Positions 7,474-16,844 of a stretch of 64,000 nucleotides of DNA are shown in pieces. The first letter of the stretch is position 1, and each line of letters opens with the position of its first letter. The DNA lies in assembly GCA_023664045.1 (NCBI GenBank), contig JAMPGH010000001.1:1754626-1818625 (forward strand). The letters are read 5' to 3'. The position numbers and the translations under genes were made by a program. The notes below the pieces were generated by a model that saw only the letters and a list, made by a program, of their open reading frames with translations, searched no databases and was not told the DNA's origin. This stretch comes from Alistipes senegalensis (GTDB taxonomy: Bacteria; Bacteroidota; Bacteroidia; Bacteroidales; Rikenellaceae).

Positions 7474-9177
7474 ATGGAACAGAGAATCGTGGAGTGCGTC
7501 CCCAATTTCAGCGAGGGACGCGATCGGGAGACGATCCGCCGGATCGTCTCGGCTATCGAGCGATCGGGCGGCGTCCGCGTGCTGGACGTCGATCCCGGCG
7601 AAGCGACCAACCGCACCGTCGTAACGTTCGTCGGCAGCCCCGAGGCCGTCGTCGAAGCGGCCTTTCAAGGTGTCCGGCAGGCAGCCGAATCGATCGACAT
7701 GCGCCGCCACAAAGGCACTCATCCCCGCATGGGCGCCACCGACGTGCTGCCGCTGATTCCCATTTCGGGCATTACGCTGGAGGAGTGCGCCGCCCTGTCG
7801 CGCGAGCTGGCGAAGCGTATCGCCGACGAACTGCGCATCCCGACCTATTGCTACGAAGCTGCGGCTTTGCGGCCCGAGCGCAAGAATCTGGCCGTCTGCC
7901 GGAAAGGAGAGTACGAGGCGCTGCCCGAGAAGCTCGCGCATGCCGATTCGGCGCCCGACTTCGGGGCCCGGCCCTATGACGAAAGCATCGCCCGCACGGG
8001 TGCCACGACGGTCGGGGCCCGCGATTTCCTGATCGCCGTGAACTTCAATCTCAACAGCACCTCCACGCGTCGCGCCAACGCCATTGCGTTCGACGTTCGC
8101 GAAAAGGGACGTCCCCTGCGCGAGGGCAATCCCATTACGGGCAAGGTGGTGAAAGATGCCGACGGCAACCCCGTCATGCAGCCCGGTACGCTCAAGGCCG
8201 CCAAAGCGATCGGCTGGTTCATCGAGGAGTACGGCATCGCGCAGGTTTCGATGAACCTGACCGACATCTCCACGACGCCCCTGCACGTCGCTTTCGACGA
8301 GGTGTGCCGCAAGGCCGATGCCCGCGGCGTGCGCGTTACGGGCACCGAGATCGTGGGTCTCGTGCCCAAGCGGGCGCTCGTCGAAGCCGGCAAATATTTC
8401 CTCCGCAAGCAGCACCGCTCGACGGGCATCGCCGAAGAGGAGATCGTCCGCATGGCCGTCAAGTCGATGGGGCTGGGCGACCTGAAGCCGTTCGTCCCCG
8501 AAGAGAAGGTGATCGAATACCTGCTCGAAGCGGAAGATAAGCGCAAGCGTCTCGTCGACCTTACGTGCAAGGGCTTCGCTGCCGAGACCGCGAGCGAGTC
8601 TCCGGCGCCGGGCGGCGGCTCCATCTCGGCCTACATGGGTGCGCTGGGCGCCGCCCTCGGCACGATGGTCGCCAACCTCTCGTCGCACAAGGCGGGGTGG
8701 GACGATCGCTGGGAGGAGTTTTCCGACCGGGCCGAGCAGGGACAGCGCCTGCTCTCCGAGCTGCTGCATCTGGTCGACGAAGACACCGCGGCTTTCAACC
8801 GCATCATGGAGGTCTTCGCCATGCCCAAGTCGACCGACGAGGAGAAGGCCGCCCGCAGCGAGGCATTGGAAGCCGCGACGCTCTATGCCACCGAGGTGCC
8901 GCTGCGCACGATGAAAGCCGCCGCCGGGGTCTTCGACCTCGTCGAAGCGATGGCCGCGGAGGGCAACCCCAACTCGGTATCCGATGCCGGGGTCGGGGCG
9001 CTGGCGGCCCGCAGCGCCGTGTTGGGCGCCTGCCTCAATGTCAAGATCAACGCTGCGGGTCTCAAGGACCGTTCGGCGGCCGCGGCGCTGGTCGCCGAAG
9101 CCGAAGCACTGGCTGCCGAGGCCGAACGTCGCGAACGCGAGGTGCTGGCCATTGTCGAATCGAAAATCAACGGATAA
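7474..9177 (+). CDS. ftcD: bifunctional glutamate formimidoyltransferase / formimidoyl-THF cyclodeaminase
   Basis: Moves the formimino group of N-formimino-glutamate to tetrahydrofolate and then cyclises it to methenyl-THF with release of ammonia; this is the last step of this form of histidine breakdown. The 567 residues match the two-domain vertebrate-like enzyme. The formiminotransferase part is residues 1-330 (start VECVPNFSEGRD, and RRHKGTHPRMGATD). The four-helix cyclodeaminase part is about 355-560, with the ESPAPGGGSISAYMGALG glycine-rich loop. It is first in the hut operon, and its stop is separated from hutU by a single base. The fusion means formimino transfer and cyclisation are not split between two proteins. 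Confidence 0.95.
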   Translation: MEQRIVECVPNFSEGRDRETIRRIVSAIERSGGVRVLDVDPGEATNRTVVTFVGSPEAVVEAAFQGVRQAAESIDMRRHKGTHPRMGATDVLPLIPISGITLEECAALSRELAKRIADELRIPTYCYEAAALRPERKNLAVCRKGEYEALPEKLAHADSAPDFGARPYDESIARTGATTVGARDFLIAVNFNLNSTSTRRANAIAFDVREKGRPLREGNPITGKVVKDADGNPVMQPGTLKAAKAIGWFIEEYGIAQVSMNLTDISTTPLHVAFDEVCRKADARGVRVTGTEIVGLVPKRALVEAGKYFLRKQHRSTGIAEEEIVRMAVKSMGLGDLKPFVPEEKVIEYLLEAEDKRKRLVDLTCKGFAAETASESPAPGGGSISAYMGALGAALGTMVANLSSHKAGWDDRWEEFSDRAEQGQRLLSELLHLVDEDTAAFNRIMEVFAMPKSTDEEKAARSEALEAATLYATEVPLRTMKAAAGVFDLVEAMAAEGNPNSVSDAGVGALAARSAVLGACLNVKINAAGLKDRSAAAALVAEAEALAAEAERREREVLAIVESKING

Positions 9178-9178
9178 G

Positions 9179-11200
9179 ATGACCCTACAAGAGTTTCAGG
9201 CCGATATTCGCGCCGGCATTCCCGACAAGCTGCCCGCCGCGAAGCCTTACGACAAGCAGATCAACCATGCGCCGCGCCGCAAGGAGATCCTTACGCCCGA
9301 GGAGCAGGTTCTCGCACTGAAAAACGCCCTGCGCTACTTCCCTGAGAAGCACCACGCCGTGCTTGCCGGAGAATTCGCCGAGGAGCTGCGGCGCTACGGC
9401 CGCATCTACATGTACCGCCTGCGCCCCGACTACGAAATGTACGCCCGGCCCATCGACGAGTACCCGGCCCGCTGCCGGCAGGCCGCGGCGATCATGATGA
9501 TGATTCAGAACAACTTGGACAAAGCCGTGGCGCAGCATCCCCACGAACTGATTACCTACGGCGGAAACGGCGCCGTATTCCAGAACTGGGCGCAGTATCG
9601 GCTGACGATGAAGTATCTTTCGGAGATGACCGACAGTCAGACGCTGGTCATGTATTCGGGCCATCCGCTCGGACTCTTTCCCTCGCATCCCGGGGCGCCG
9701 CGCGTGGTCGTTACCAACGGCATGGTGATCCCCAACTATTCGAAACCCGACGACTGGGAGCGCATGAACGCCCTCGGGGTCTCGCAATACGGGCAGATGA
9801 CCGCCGGGTCGTACATGTACATCGGGCCGCAAGGCATCGTCCACGGCACTACGATCACGGTGCTCAACGCCGCCCGCAAGCGCTTCGCGGCCGGCCGGAA
9901 AGATACGCGCGGCATGCTCTTCGTCTCGTCGGGTCTCGGCGGCATGTCGGGCGCCCAGCCCAAAGCCGGCAACATCTCGGGCGTGGTCTCCGTGATCGCC
10001 GAGATCAATCCCAAAGCGGCTGCCAAGCGCCACGAGCAGGGGTGGGTGGACGAACTGCACGAATCGCTGGACGAGCTGATCCCCCGCATCCGTCAGGCTG
10101 TCAGCAGAAAAGAGGTCGTCTCGCTGGCCTACGTGGGCAATGTCGTCGACCTCTGGGAGCGGCTGGCCGCCGAGGAGATCGCCGTCGATCTGGGATCGGA
10201 CCAGACGTCGCTGCACAACCCGTGGGCGGGCGGTTACTATCCTGTCGGTCTGAGCTACGAGGCCTCCAACAAGATGATGGCCGAGGAGCCCGCCCGCTTC
10301 CGCGAATGCGTGCAGGAGTCGCTGCGCCGGCAGGCCGACGCCATCAACCGCCTCACGGCCCGCGGCATGTACTTCTTCGACTACGGCAACGCCTTCCTGC
10401 TGGAGGCTTCGCGCGCCGGGGCCGCCGTCGTGGGCGAGGGCGGGCGCTTCCGTTATCCCTCCTACGTGCAGGATATCATGGGGCCCATGTTCTTCGACTA
10501 CGGATTCGGACCTTTCCGCTGGGTCTGCACCTCCGGGCGACCCGAGGATCTGGAGCTCACCGACCGGCTGGCCGCCGAGGTGCTGGAGGATATCCGCCGC
10601 ACGGCGCCCGCCGAGATCTGCGGGCAGCTCGACGACAACATCCACTGGATCCGCGAAGCCGGGCGCAACAAACTCGTCGTCGGTTCGCAGGCCCGCATCC
10701 TCTACGCCGATGCCGAGGGCCGCACCAAGATCGCGCAGGCCTTCAACCGGGCGATCGCCGAGGGACGGCTGTCGGCTCCCGTGGTGCTGGGGCGCGACCA
10801 CCACGACGTATCGGGCACCGACTCGCCCTACCGCGAAACCTCCAACATCTACGACGGCTCGGCCTGCACGGCCGACATGGCCGTGCAGAACGTCATCGGC
10901 GATGCGTTCCGCGGCGCCACGTGGGTCTCGATCCACAACGGCGGCGGCGTAGGGTGGGGCGAAGTCATCAACGGCGGCTTCGGCATGGTGATCGACGGCT
11001 CGGAGGACTCCGACCGCCGCATCTGCGAAATGCTGCTCTGGGATGTCAACAACGGCATCGCCCGCCGCAGCTGGGCCCGCAACGAAGGGGCCCTTTCGGC
11101 CATTCGCCGCGAAATGGAGCGTACGCCCGGGCTGCAGGTTACGCTGCCCAACTACGCGGACGACGAGATCGTACGCAAGGCGCTGGAACATCGACCTTAA
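9179..11200 (+). CDS. hutU: urocanate hydratase (urocanase)
   Basis: Converts urocanate to 4-imidazolone-5-propionate with NAD+ as an electrophilic cofactor. At 673 residues it is the long form, close in length to the vertebrate enzyme and about 120 residues longer than the Pseudomonas type. Visible family segments include YSGHPLGLFPS, QYGQMTAGSYMYIGPQGIVHG, the dinucleotide-site GGMSGAQPKAG and the GRDHHDVSGTDSP region near the C-terminus. The ATG at 9179 is one base after the ftcD stop; an in-frame methionine further upstream lies inside ftcD and is not needed. The hutH ATG follows after 16 bp. Confidence 0.95.
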   Translation: MTLQEFQADIRAGIPDKLPAAKPYDKQINHAPRRKEILTPEEQVLALKNALRYFPEKHHAVLAGEFAEELRRYGRIYMYRLRPDYEMYARPIDEYPARCRQAAAIMMMIQNNLDKAVAQHPHELITYGGNGAVFQNWAQYRLTMKYLSEMTDSQTLVMYSGHPLGLFPSHPGAPRVVVTNGMVIPNYSKPDDWERMNALGVSQYGQMTAGSYMYIGPQGIVHGTTITVLNAARKRFAAGRKDTRGMLFVSSGLGGMSGAQPKAGNISGVVSVIAEINPKAAAKRHEQGWVDELHESLDELIPRIRQAVSRKEVVSLAYVGNVVDLWERLAAEEIAVDLGSDQTSLHNPWAGGYYPVGLSYEASNKMMAEEPARFRECVQESLRRQADAINRLTARGMYFFDYGNAFLLEASRAGAAVVGEGGRFRYPSYVQDIMGPMFFDYGFGPFRWVCTSGRPEDLELTDRLAAEVLEDIRRTAPAEICGQLDDNIHWIREAGRNKLVVGSQARILYADAEGRTKIAQAFNRAIAEGRLSAPVVLGRDHHDVSGTDSPYRETSNIYDGSACTADMAVQNVIGDAFRGATWVSIHNGGGVGWGEVINGGFGMVIDGSEDSDRRICEMLLWDVNNGIARRSWARNEGALSAIRREMERTPGLQVTLPNYADDEIVRKALEHRP

Positions 11201-11216
11201 ACCAAGATTATTTCAT

Positions 11217-12707
11217 ATGGAACTTCATCATATCTCCGCGGAACATCTTTCGATCGATCGGGTCCGCGAAATCCTTGAAAAGCCTCTTTGGCTGGCCCTG
11301 AGCGACGACGCCCGCGGGCGCATTGCCTGCTGCCGCGAATACCTCGACCGCAAGATGGAGAACACCGAACGTCCCGTTTACGGTGTTACTACGGGTTTCG
11401 GTTCGTTGTGCAACATCTCGGTGGGTCGCGACGAGCTGGCGCAGCTGCAGAAAAATCTGGTCATGTCGCACGCGTGCGGCACGGGCGAGCGCGTACCGCG
11501 GGAGGTCGTGCGGCTGATTCTGCTGCTGAAGATCCAGTCGCTCTCGTACGGCCATTCGGGCGTGCAGGTCGCCACCGTGGAGCGGCTGATCGACTTCTTC
11601 AACCACGATATTCTTCCGGTCGTCTACCAGCAGGGGTCGCTCGGCGCTTCGGGCGACCTCGCACCGCTGGCCCACATGAGCCTGCCCCTGTTGGGGCTCG
11701 GCGAGGTGGAGCACGAGGGACGGGTGCGGCCGGCCGGCGAGGTGCTGGCCGAAATGGGATGGCAGCCCATCGAGCTGCAGTCCAAAGAGGGGCTGGCGCT
11801 GCTGAACGGCACGCAGTTCATGAGCGCCTACGGCGTATGGTCGCTCCTCGAGGCGGAGCGGCTGAGCGCATGGGCCGATACGATCGGCGCCCTGTCGCTC
11901 GAAGCCTTCGACGGTCGCATCGAACCCTTCTGCGACGAGGTGCATCGGGTGCGTCCCCATGCCGGGCAGGCGGCGACGGCCCGCAACATCCGGCGCCTGC
12001 TGGAAGGGAGCGAGATGATCGCTCGCGAGAAGGAGCATGTGCAAGATCCCTATTCGTTCCGCTGCATGCCGCAAGTGCATGGTGCGTCGAAAGATACGAT
12101 CGATTATGTCAAGCAAATTCTGACTATCGAGATCAACTCGGCGACCGACAATCCGACGGTCTTTCCCGACGAAGACATGGTGGTCTCGGCCGGCAACTTC
12201 CACGGCCAGCCCATCGCGCTGGCGATGGATTTTCTGGCGATCGCCCTCGCCGAACTGGGCAACATCTCCGAGCGCCGCATCTACAAGCTGATTTCGGGCA
12301 CGCGCGGACTGCCCAGTTTTCTGGTCGCCCGCCCGGGGCTCAACAGCGGGTTCATGATCCCGCAGTATGCCGCGGCGTCGATCGTCAGCCAGAGCAAAGG
12401 GCTCTGCATGCCCGCGTCGGTCGACTCGATTCCCTCGTCGCAGGGGCAGGAGGACCATGTCAGCATGGGCTCCAACGCTGCTACGAAGCTCTACCGGGTG
12501 GTTTGCAACACGCAGCGGGTATTGGCCATCGAGCTTTTCAACGCGGCGCAGGCTTTCGAGTTCCGGCGTCCGGTGCGCACGTCGCCCGTGCTGGAGCAAC
12601 TGTTGGCCGACTATCGCCGGCAGGTGCCGTTCGTCGAGGACGACACGGTGATGTATCCCCATATCGAAACCTCGGTCGAATTCCTGCGCCATGAAGCTGC
12701 TCGTTAG
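11217..12707 (+). CDS. hutH: histidine ammonia-lyase
   Basis: Removes ammonia from L-histidine to give urocanate, the entry step of the pathway. The 496-residue protein contains the Ala144-Ser145-Gly146 triad, in GSLGASGDLAPL, which cyclises into the MIO electrophile. It also has the N-terminal YGVTTGFG loop carrying the catalytic tyrosine, and a QDxxS-like segment (SSQGQEDHVSMGSNA). The start at 11217 follows hutU by 16 bp; longer in-frame starts would lie inside hutU. The 3' end overlaps hutI by 17 bp, indicating translational coupling. Phenylalanine or tyrosine ammonia-lyases share the fold, but the operon settles the substrate. Confidence 0.96.
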   Translation: MELHHISAEHLSIDRVREILEKPLWLALSDDARGRIACCREYLDRKMENTERPVYGVTTGFGSLCNISVGRDELAQLQKNLVMSHACGTGERVPREVVRLILLLKIQSLSYGHSGVQVATVERLIDFFNHDILPVVYQQGSLGASGDLAPLAHMSLPLLGLGEVEHEGRVRPAGEVLAEMGWQPIELQSKEGLALLNGTQFMSAYGVWSLLEAERLSAWADTIGALSLEAFDGRIEPFCDEVHRVRPHAGQAATARNIRRLLEGSEMIAREKEHVQDPYSFRCMPQVHGASKDTIDYVKQILTIEINSATDNPTVFPDEDMVVSAGNFHGQPIALAMDFLAIALAELGNISERRIYKLISGTRGLPSFLVARPGLNSGFMIPQYAAASIVSQSKGLCMPASVDSIPSSQGQEDHVSMGSNAATKLYRVVCNTQRVLAIELFNAAQAFEFRRPVRTSPVLEQLLADYRRQVPFVEDDTVMYPHIETSVEFLRHEAAR

Positions 12708-13938
12708 GAATATCGGCACGCTCGTCGGCATCCTCCCGGCGGGCGGACCGCTGCGGCTGTGCGGCGAGGAGATGAACCGGCTGGAACGTCTCGACGACGC
12801 ATGGCTGCTGGCCGAGGAGGGGCGGATCACCGCTTTCGGTCCCATGTCCGAATGCCCGGCCGAAGCCGGAGCCGAGGTCGTCGACGCCGAAAGGGGCATG
12901 CTCTTTCCGTCGTTCTGCGACTCGCACACCCATCTGGTCTACGCCGGGAGCCGCGAGCAGGAGTTTCTGGACAAGATCGAGGGTCTGAGCTACGAGGAGA
13001 TCGCGCGGCGTGGCGGGGGCATTCTCAACTCCGCCGACCGGCTGCACGAGACCTCCGAAGAGGAGCTTTACCGGCAGGCGATGGAGCGTGTGCGCGAAAT
13101 CGTGGGCATGGGCACAGGGTGCGTGGAGATCAAGAGCGGCTACGGCCTTTCGACCGAAGACGAGCTGAAGATGCTGCGCGTCATCCGTCGCATCCGCTCG
13201 GAAGCGCCGCTGGCCGTGCGGGCCACCTTCCTCGGGGCGCATGCCGTGGCGCGGGCCTACGTGGGGCGGCAGGGGGAGTACGTCGATCTGGTGTGCGACG
13301 AGATGTTGCCGACCGTGGCGCGCGAGGGACTGGCCGACTTCGTCGACGTCTTCTGCGACGCGGGGTTCTTCACCGTCGAGGAGACGGTGCGGATGATCGA
13401 AAAAGGGCGCGAACTGGGCCTGCGGGCCAAGATCCACGCCAACGAACTGGCCGTGTCGGGAGGCGTGCAGGCGGGTGTGGCCCACGGAGCCCTGTCGGTC
13501 GACCATCTCGAACGCATCGGCGCCGAGGAGATCGAATGCCTGCGCGGCACGGAGACGATGCCGACACTGCTGCCCGGAGCGGCATTCTTCCTCGGCATGA
13601 GCTATCCTCCGGCCCGCGAAATGATTCGTGCCGGACTGGGCGTGGCTCTGGCATCGGACTACAATCCGGGTTCCTCGCCCTCGGGCAACATGCGCATGGT
13701 TGCGGCGCTGGCCTCGATCCGCATGCGGATGACTCCCGCCGAGGCGATCAACGCCGCGACGATCAACGGAGCCTATGCGATGGGACTGAGCGACCGCTAC
13801 GGTTCGATCACTCCCGGCAAGGCGGCCAATTTTTTCCTGACGGCGCCCATGCCGTCGGTCGAGTTCTTCACCTATGCCTATCAGACGCCGCTGATCCGCC
13901 GGGTATTCCTCCGGGGCGAGGAGCAGCGGGTTCGTTAG
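12691..13938 (+). CDS. hutI: imidazolonepropionase
   Basis: Hydrolyses 4-imidazolone-5-propionate to N-formimino-L-glutamate, the substrate of FtcD. It is a 415-residue amidohydrolase: CDSHTHLVYAGSR carries the metal-binding HxH, then come VEIKSGYGL, KIHANELA with the next metal histidine, and ASDYNPGSSP with the catalytic aspartate. The start overlaps the end of hutH by 17 bp and the gene closes the operon, so all four enzymes from histidine to glutamate are encoded together. No hutG-type formimino-glutamase is present, consistent with the FtcD route. Confidence 0.96.
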   Translation: MKLLVRNIGTLVGILPAGGPLRLCGEEMNRLERLDDAWLLAEEGRITAFGPMSECPAEAGAEVVDAERGMLFPSFCDSHTHLVYAGSREQEFLDKIEGLSYEEIARRGGGILNSADRLHETSEEELYRQAMERVREIVGMGTGCVEIKSGYGLSTEDELKMLRVIRRIRSEAPLAVRATFLGAHAVARAYVGRQGEYVDLVCDEMLPTVAREGLADFVDVFCDAGFFTVEETVRMIEKGRELGLRAKIHANELAVSGGVQAGVAHGALSVDHLERIGAEEIECLRGTETMPTLLPGAAFFLGMSYPPAREMIRAGLGVALASDYNPGSSPSGNMRMVAALASIRMRMTPAEAINAATINGAYAMGLSDRYGSITPGKAANFFLTAPMPSVEFFTYAYQTPLIRRVFLRGEEQRVR

Positions 13939-14150
13939 GGCGAGGGGCCGGTCGTCGCAAGCTGCAGCGGTTCGGCAAAGTCGGCGATCCGCAGCCTGCC
14001 GGGCATTGACCGGCTCATTCCGTGTCGGAGTGCCGGAGCGTCTGCCCGCCGTCGCATCGGGCGGGGTGCGCTTCTTATACGGATTCCGGGCTTCGTTACC
14101 CGAATTACGGATTCGGCCCTCGGAGGAGCGGAACCCGCGATTTTTATCGT

Positions 14151-14158
14151 TACATTTG
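14151..14158 (+). promoter_or_regulatory. -7 element TACATTTG of the AraC-type regulator gene
   Basis: TACATTTG fits TAnnTTTG and lies 24 nt before the ATG at 14183. It excludes the longer reading frame starting at 14006. No clear -33 element is seen. Confidence 0.5.
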
Positions 14159-14182
14159 CGTCGAACAAAACACCCGTTTCCG

Positions 14183-15079
14183 ATGAAAAAGATCGAACAT
14201 TTCGAGCATGTTTTCGAATACAACGACCTGTTGGGCGTCGAGACGCTGCATCCGCTGGTGTCGGTCGTCGACTTTTCGAAGGCCCGCCCGATCCGCCACA
14301 TGCGCCATACGTTCGGCTTCTATGCCCTGTTTCTTAAGGATGTGAAGTGCGGCAACCTGATCTACGGCCGCCAGTACTACGATTATCAGGAGGGCACGAT
14401 CGTGGCCATCGCCCCCGGGCAGGTGGCCGGCGTGGAGGACAACGGCGAGATGTTCCAGCCCAAAGGGTGGGCGCTGGTCTTCCACCCCGATCTGATCCGC
14501 GGCTCGTCGCTGGGCCGCAACATCGGCAGCTACTCTTTCTTCTCCTACGAGGCCAACGAGGCGCTGCACCTCTCGGAGCAGGAGCGGGGCATCGTCCTCG
14601 ACTGCCTGCACAAGATCCGCACGGAGACCGAACACGCCGTCGACAAGCATACGCAGCGTCTCATCACAGCCAACATCGAACTGCTGCTCGACTACTGCGT
14701 GCGCTTTTACGAACGGCAGTTCATTACGCGCAGCAACGTCAACAACGACATTCTGATCCGCTTCGAGCGCCTGCTCGCGGAGTATTTCGCTTCGGACCTG
14801 CCCCGGACCGAGGGTTTGCCGTCGGTGAAGTATTGCGCCGGGGAGCTGCATCTGTCGGCCAACTATTTCGGCGACCTGATCAAGAAAGAGACCGGCCGCA
14901 CGGCGCAGGAACATATTCAGCTGAAGCTGATAGACATCGCCAAAGAGCGGATTTTCGATGCCCGCAAGTCGGTGAGCGAAATAGCCTACGAACTGGGATT
15001 CAAATATCCGCAGCACTTCACGCGCCTCTTCAAGAAAGTTACGGGCCTCACGCCCAAAGAGTACCGGGTGCCGAACTGA
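14183..15079 (+). CDS. AraC-family transcriptional regulator
   Basis: A 298-residue DNA-binding regulator. The first 180 residues resemble an AraC-type cupin sensor domain (GRQYYDYQEGTIVAIAPGQV). The last 95 hold two helix-turn-helix units: the first around LHLSANYFGDLIKKETGRT, the second with VSEIAYELGFKYPQHFTRLF, ending in the family signature GLTPKEYR. It has its own promoter 245 bp after hutI and a strong terminator at 15099-15136, so it is a separate transcript. It might control hut, whose promoter lacks a good -33 box, but that is only a guess from proximity. Such regulators in this phylum often control neighbouring oxidoreductases instead. Confidence 0.85.
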   Translation: MKKIEHFEHVFEYNDLLGVETLHPLVSVVDFSKARPIRHMRHTFGFYALFLKDVKCGNLIYGRQYYDYQEGTIVAIAPGQVAGVEDNGEMFQPKGWALVFHPDLIRGSSLGRNIGSYSFFSYEANEALHLSEQERGIVLDCLHKIRTETEHAVDKHTQRLITANIELLLDYCVRFYERQFITRSNVNNDILIRFERLLAEYFASDLPRTEGLPSVKYCAGELHLSANYFGDLIKKETGRTAQEHIQLKLIDIAKERIFDARKSVSEIAYELGFKYPQHFTRLFKKVTGLTPKEYRVPN

Positions 15080-15098
15080 TGTAAAAGGCGAAAAGAGA

Positions 15099-15136
15099 AA
15101 CGGAGAAAAGCCCTTGCGGACTATTCTCCGTTTTTT
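15099..15136 (+). terminator. rho-independent terminator after the AraC-type gene
   Basis: AACGGAGAA (15099-15107) pairs with TTCTCCGTT (15124-15132) and runs into six or more T. The next gene is convergent, ending at 15165. Confidence 0.75.
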
Positions 15137-15164
15137 CATGCCCGATGCGAGCGGAACCGCTTTT

Positions 15165-16298
15165 TCAACGGTCTTCTTTCTCGAACGCCGCGGCGACCTT
15201 GCGCAGCGACTCGACGATGGGCAGATGCTGCGGGCAGCTCTTCTCGCACTTGCGGCAGCCGATGCACTCCGAAGCGCGGCCGTGCGTCTGCGCAAGGTTG
15301 TCGTAGTAGATATTCTGGATCGAAAAAGTCTTGTTGAGCGCCTGCTGCTCGGCATTGTAGAGGGCGAAGTACTCGGGAATGGCGATCCGCTCGGGGCATC
15401 CGTCCACGCAGTAGCGGCAGGCGGTGCAGGGGATGGCGATCGAGCGGTTGATGATTCCGACGGCCCGGTCGACGGCATCCCGCTCCTCGGTGTTCAGGGG
15501 TTCGAAATGCTGCATGTAGGAGGTGTTGTCCTCCAGTTGCTCCATCGTCGACATGCCGCTCAGGACGGTCATCACCCCGTCGAGACTCGCCGCATAGCGG
15601 ATCGCCCACGACGCCGGAGAGAGTTCGGGCCGCATCGATCGGAACAAGGCCTCGGCCTCCTCGGGCAGGCGCGCCAGCGTTCCGCCCTTGAGCGGTTCCA
15701 TGACCACCACCGGCTTGCCGTGGCGGCGGGCCGTTTCGTAGCAGCGGCGCGACTGGATGCTCTCGTTGTCCCAGTCGATGTAGTTGATCTGCAGCTGCAC
15801 GAACTCCGTCTCGGGATGGGCCGTGAGGATTTCGTCCAGCAGCTCGGCGTTGTCGTGGAACGAGAAGCCCACGTGGCGTATCTTGCCCTCGGCTTTCAGG
15901 CGGGTTGCGAAGGCGAAGCTGCCGAAGCGTTCGACGGTGCGGTAGTTCGAGACATTGAGGTTGTGGAGCAGGTAGTAGTCGAAGTACTCCACGCCGCATT
16001 TCTCCAGCTGCTCGGCGAAGATCCGTTCCTGATCGCCCTCGGCCTTGAGGAACATCGTCGGCAGCTTGGTCGCCAGCGTGAACGAATCGCGGTCGTGGCG
16101 CTCGACGAGTGCCCGGCGGACGAACTTTTCGCTCTGGTACTCGTGGTACATGTAGGCAGTGTCGAAGTAGGTGAAGCCCCGTTCGAGAAAGGTGTCGACC
16201 ATGCGCTCGAACTGCGTGAGGTCGACTTTCGTAACGTCTGCGGGATCGGTGAGCGGCAGGCGCATGCAGCCGAATCCCAGTTTTTTGGCGGGCATCAT
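15165..16298 (-). CDS. aldo/keto reductase with C-terminal 2[4Fe-4S] ferredoxin domain
   Basis: A 377-residue (beta/alpha)8 oxidoreductase fused to a bacterial ferredoxin module. The catalytic tetrad is intact: D46 and Y51 in FDTAYMY, K78 in LATKLP, H112 in LLHNLN. The tail holds two classical CxxCxxCxxxCP motifs, CTACRYCVDGCP and CIGCRKCEKSCP, for two 4Fe-4S clusters. Such proteins probably link a carbonyl reduction or alcohol oxidation to ferredoxin-type electron transfer; the substrate is unknown. It is the last gene of a seven-gene minus-strand operon and begins one base after the stop of the S-component-like gene, so it is almost certainly co-translated with it. It differs from the other aldo/keto reductase of this operon, which has lost catalytic residues. 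Confidence 0.85.
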   Translation of the reverse strand: MMPAKKLGFGCMRLPLTDPADVTKVDLTQFERMVDTFLERGFTYFDTAYMYHEYQSEKFVRRALVERHDRDSFTLATKLPTMFLKAEGDQERIFAEQLEKCGVEYFDYYLLHNLNVSNYRTVERFGSFAFATRLKAEGKIRHVGFSFHDNAELLDEILTAHPETEFVQLQINYIDWDNESIQSRRCYETARRHGKPVVVMEPLKGGTLARLPEEAEALFRSMRPELSPASWAIRYAASLDGVMTVLSGMSTMEQLEDNTSYMQHFEPLNTEERDAVDRAVGIINRSIAIPCTACRYCVDGCPERIAIPEYFALYNAEQQALNKTFSIQNIYYDNLAQTHGRASECIGCRKCEKSCPQHLPIVESLRKVAAAFEKEDR

Positions 16299-16299
16299 C

Positions 16300-16812
16300 T
16301 TACTTGCGGATTACGTGGTTCAGGAGAGCCCAGCCGCCGACGATCTGCACGAGCATGCCCGGCAGGCCGAGGCGGAGATCCTGCGTCGCGGCGTGCAGGT
16401 CGCCCAGAAGCGCCCATTCGCCGAGGGTGCCGAGCGTCTGGTAGGCCGCCACGACGCCCGTCAGCAGCAGGAGCGAAGCCCGACGGAAACGGGCGGCGGT
16501 CCAGCCTGCGAAAAGCGCCAGCAGGACCGATTTCAACACGATGGCTGGAAGCGCCGCGACCGCAGGCATGCCGAAGAGCAGGGCATTGGCCGCGGGCGAT
16601 GCCACGGCGGTGAGCAGTCCTGCGCGCCAGCCGTATTTGTAGGCGCCGACGAGCGTGAAGAAGTAGATCGGCAGCCACGTGGGACCGCCCAGCCGGACCG
16701 CATGGCAGAGCTGCGGCAGGGCGATGTTGCCCAGCACGAAGAGTGCTGCGACGAGGTAAGTGCGTGCTTCGCCGTAGGTGGGCGAATAGAGTTTTACGCT
16801 TGAGGTTTGCAT
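16300..16812 (-). CDS. ECF-transporter S-component-like membrane protein
   Basis: A 170-residue integral membrane protein with about five to six hydrophobic segments. The segment GGPTWLPIYFFTLVGAY followed by KYGWRAGLLTAVASP and ALLFGMP resembles substrate-binding S components of energy-coupling-factor transporters (compare the LP-x-F.LLAG / GP..G.L.G..SP..... pattern of vitamin S components). S components bind a vitamin or precursor and borrow shared EcfA/EcfA'/EcfT; none of those is encoded in this window. It lies 32 bp after the TonB receptor gene and one base before the aldo/keto reductase, so an outer-membrane plus inner-membrane route for one small molecule is a reasonable inference. 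Substrate unknown; the family call rests on pattern recognition only. Confidence 0.6.
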   Translation of the reverse strand: MQTSSVKLYSPTYGEARTYLVAALFVLGNIALPQLCHAVRLGGPTWLPIYFFTLVGAYKYGWRAGLLTAVASPAANALLFGMPAVAALPAIVLKSVLLALFAGWTAARFRRASLLLLTGVVAAYQTLGTLGEWALLGDLHAATQDLRLGLPGMLVQIVGGWALLNHVIRK

Positions 16813-16844
16813 GACAATCGATTATTTAAGTTTGCTTATCTTAA

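Noticed and set aside
9185..11191. Long open frame of about 668 codons on the minus strand opposite hutU
   Set aside because: GC-rich shadow of hutU. The translation has no recognisable motif, no promoter or start context, and the plus frame has the full urocanase pattern.
14006..14182. Upstream extension of the AraC-type gene
   Set aside because: It contains the -7 element at 14151-14158, and the added residues do not resemble the family.
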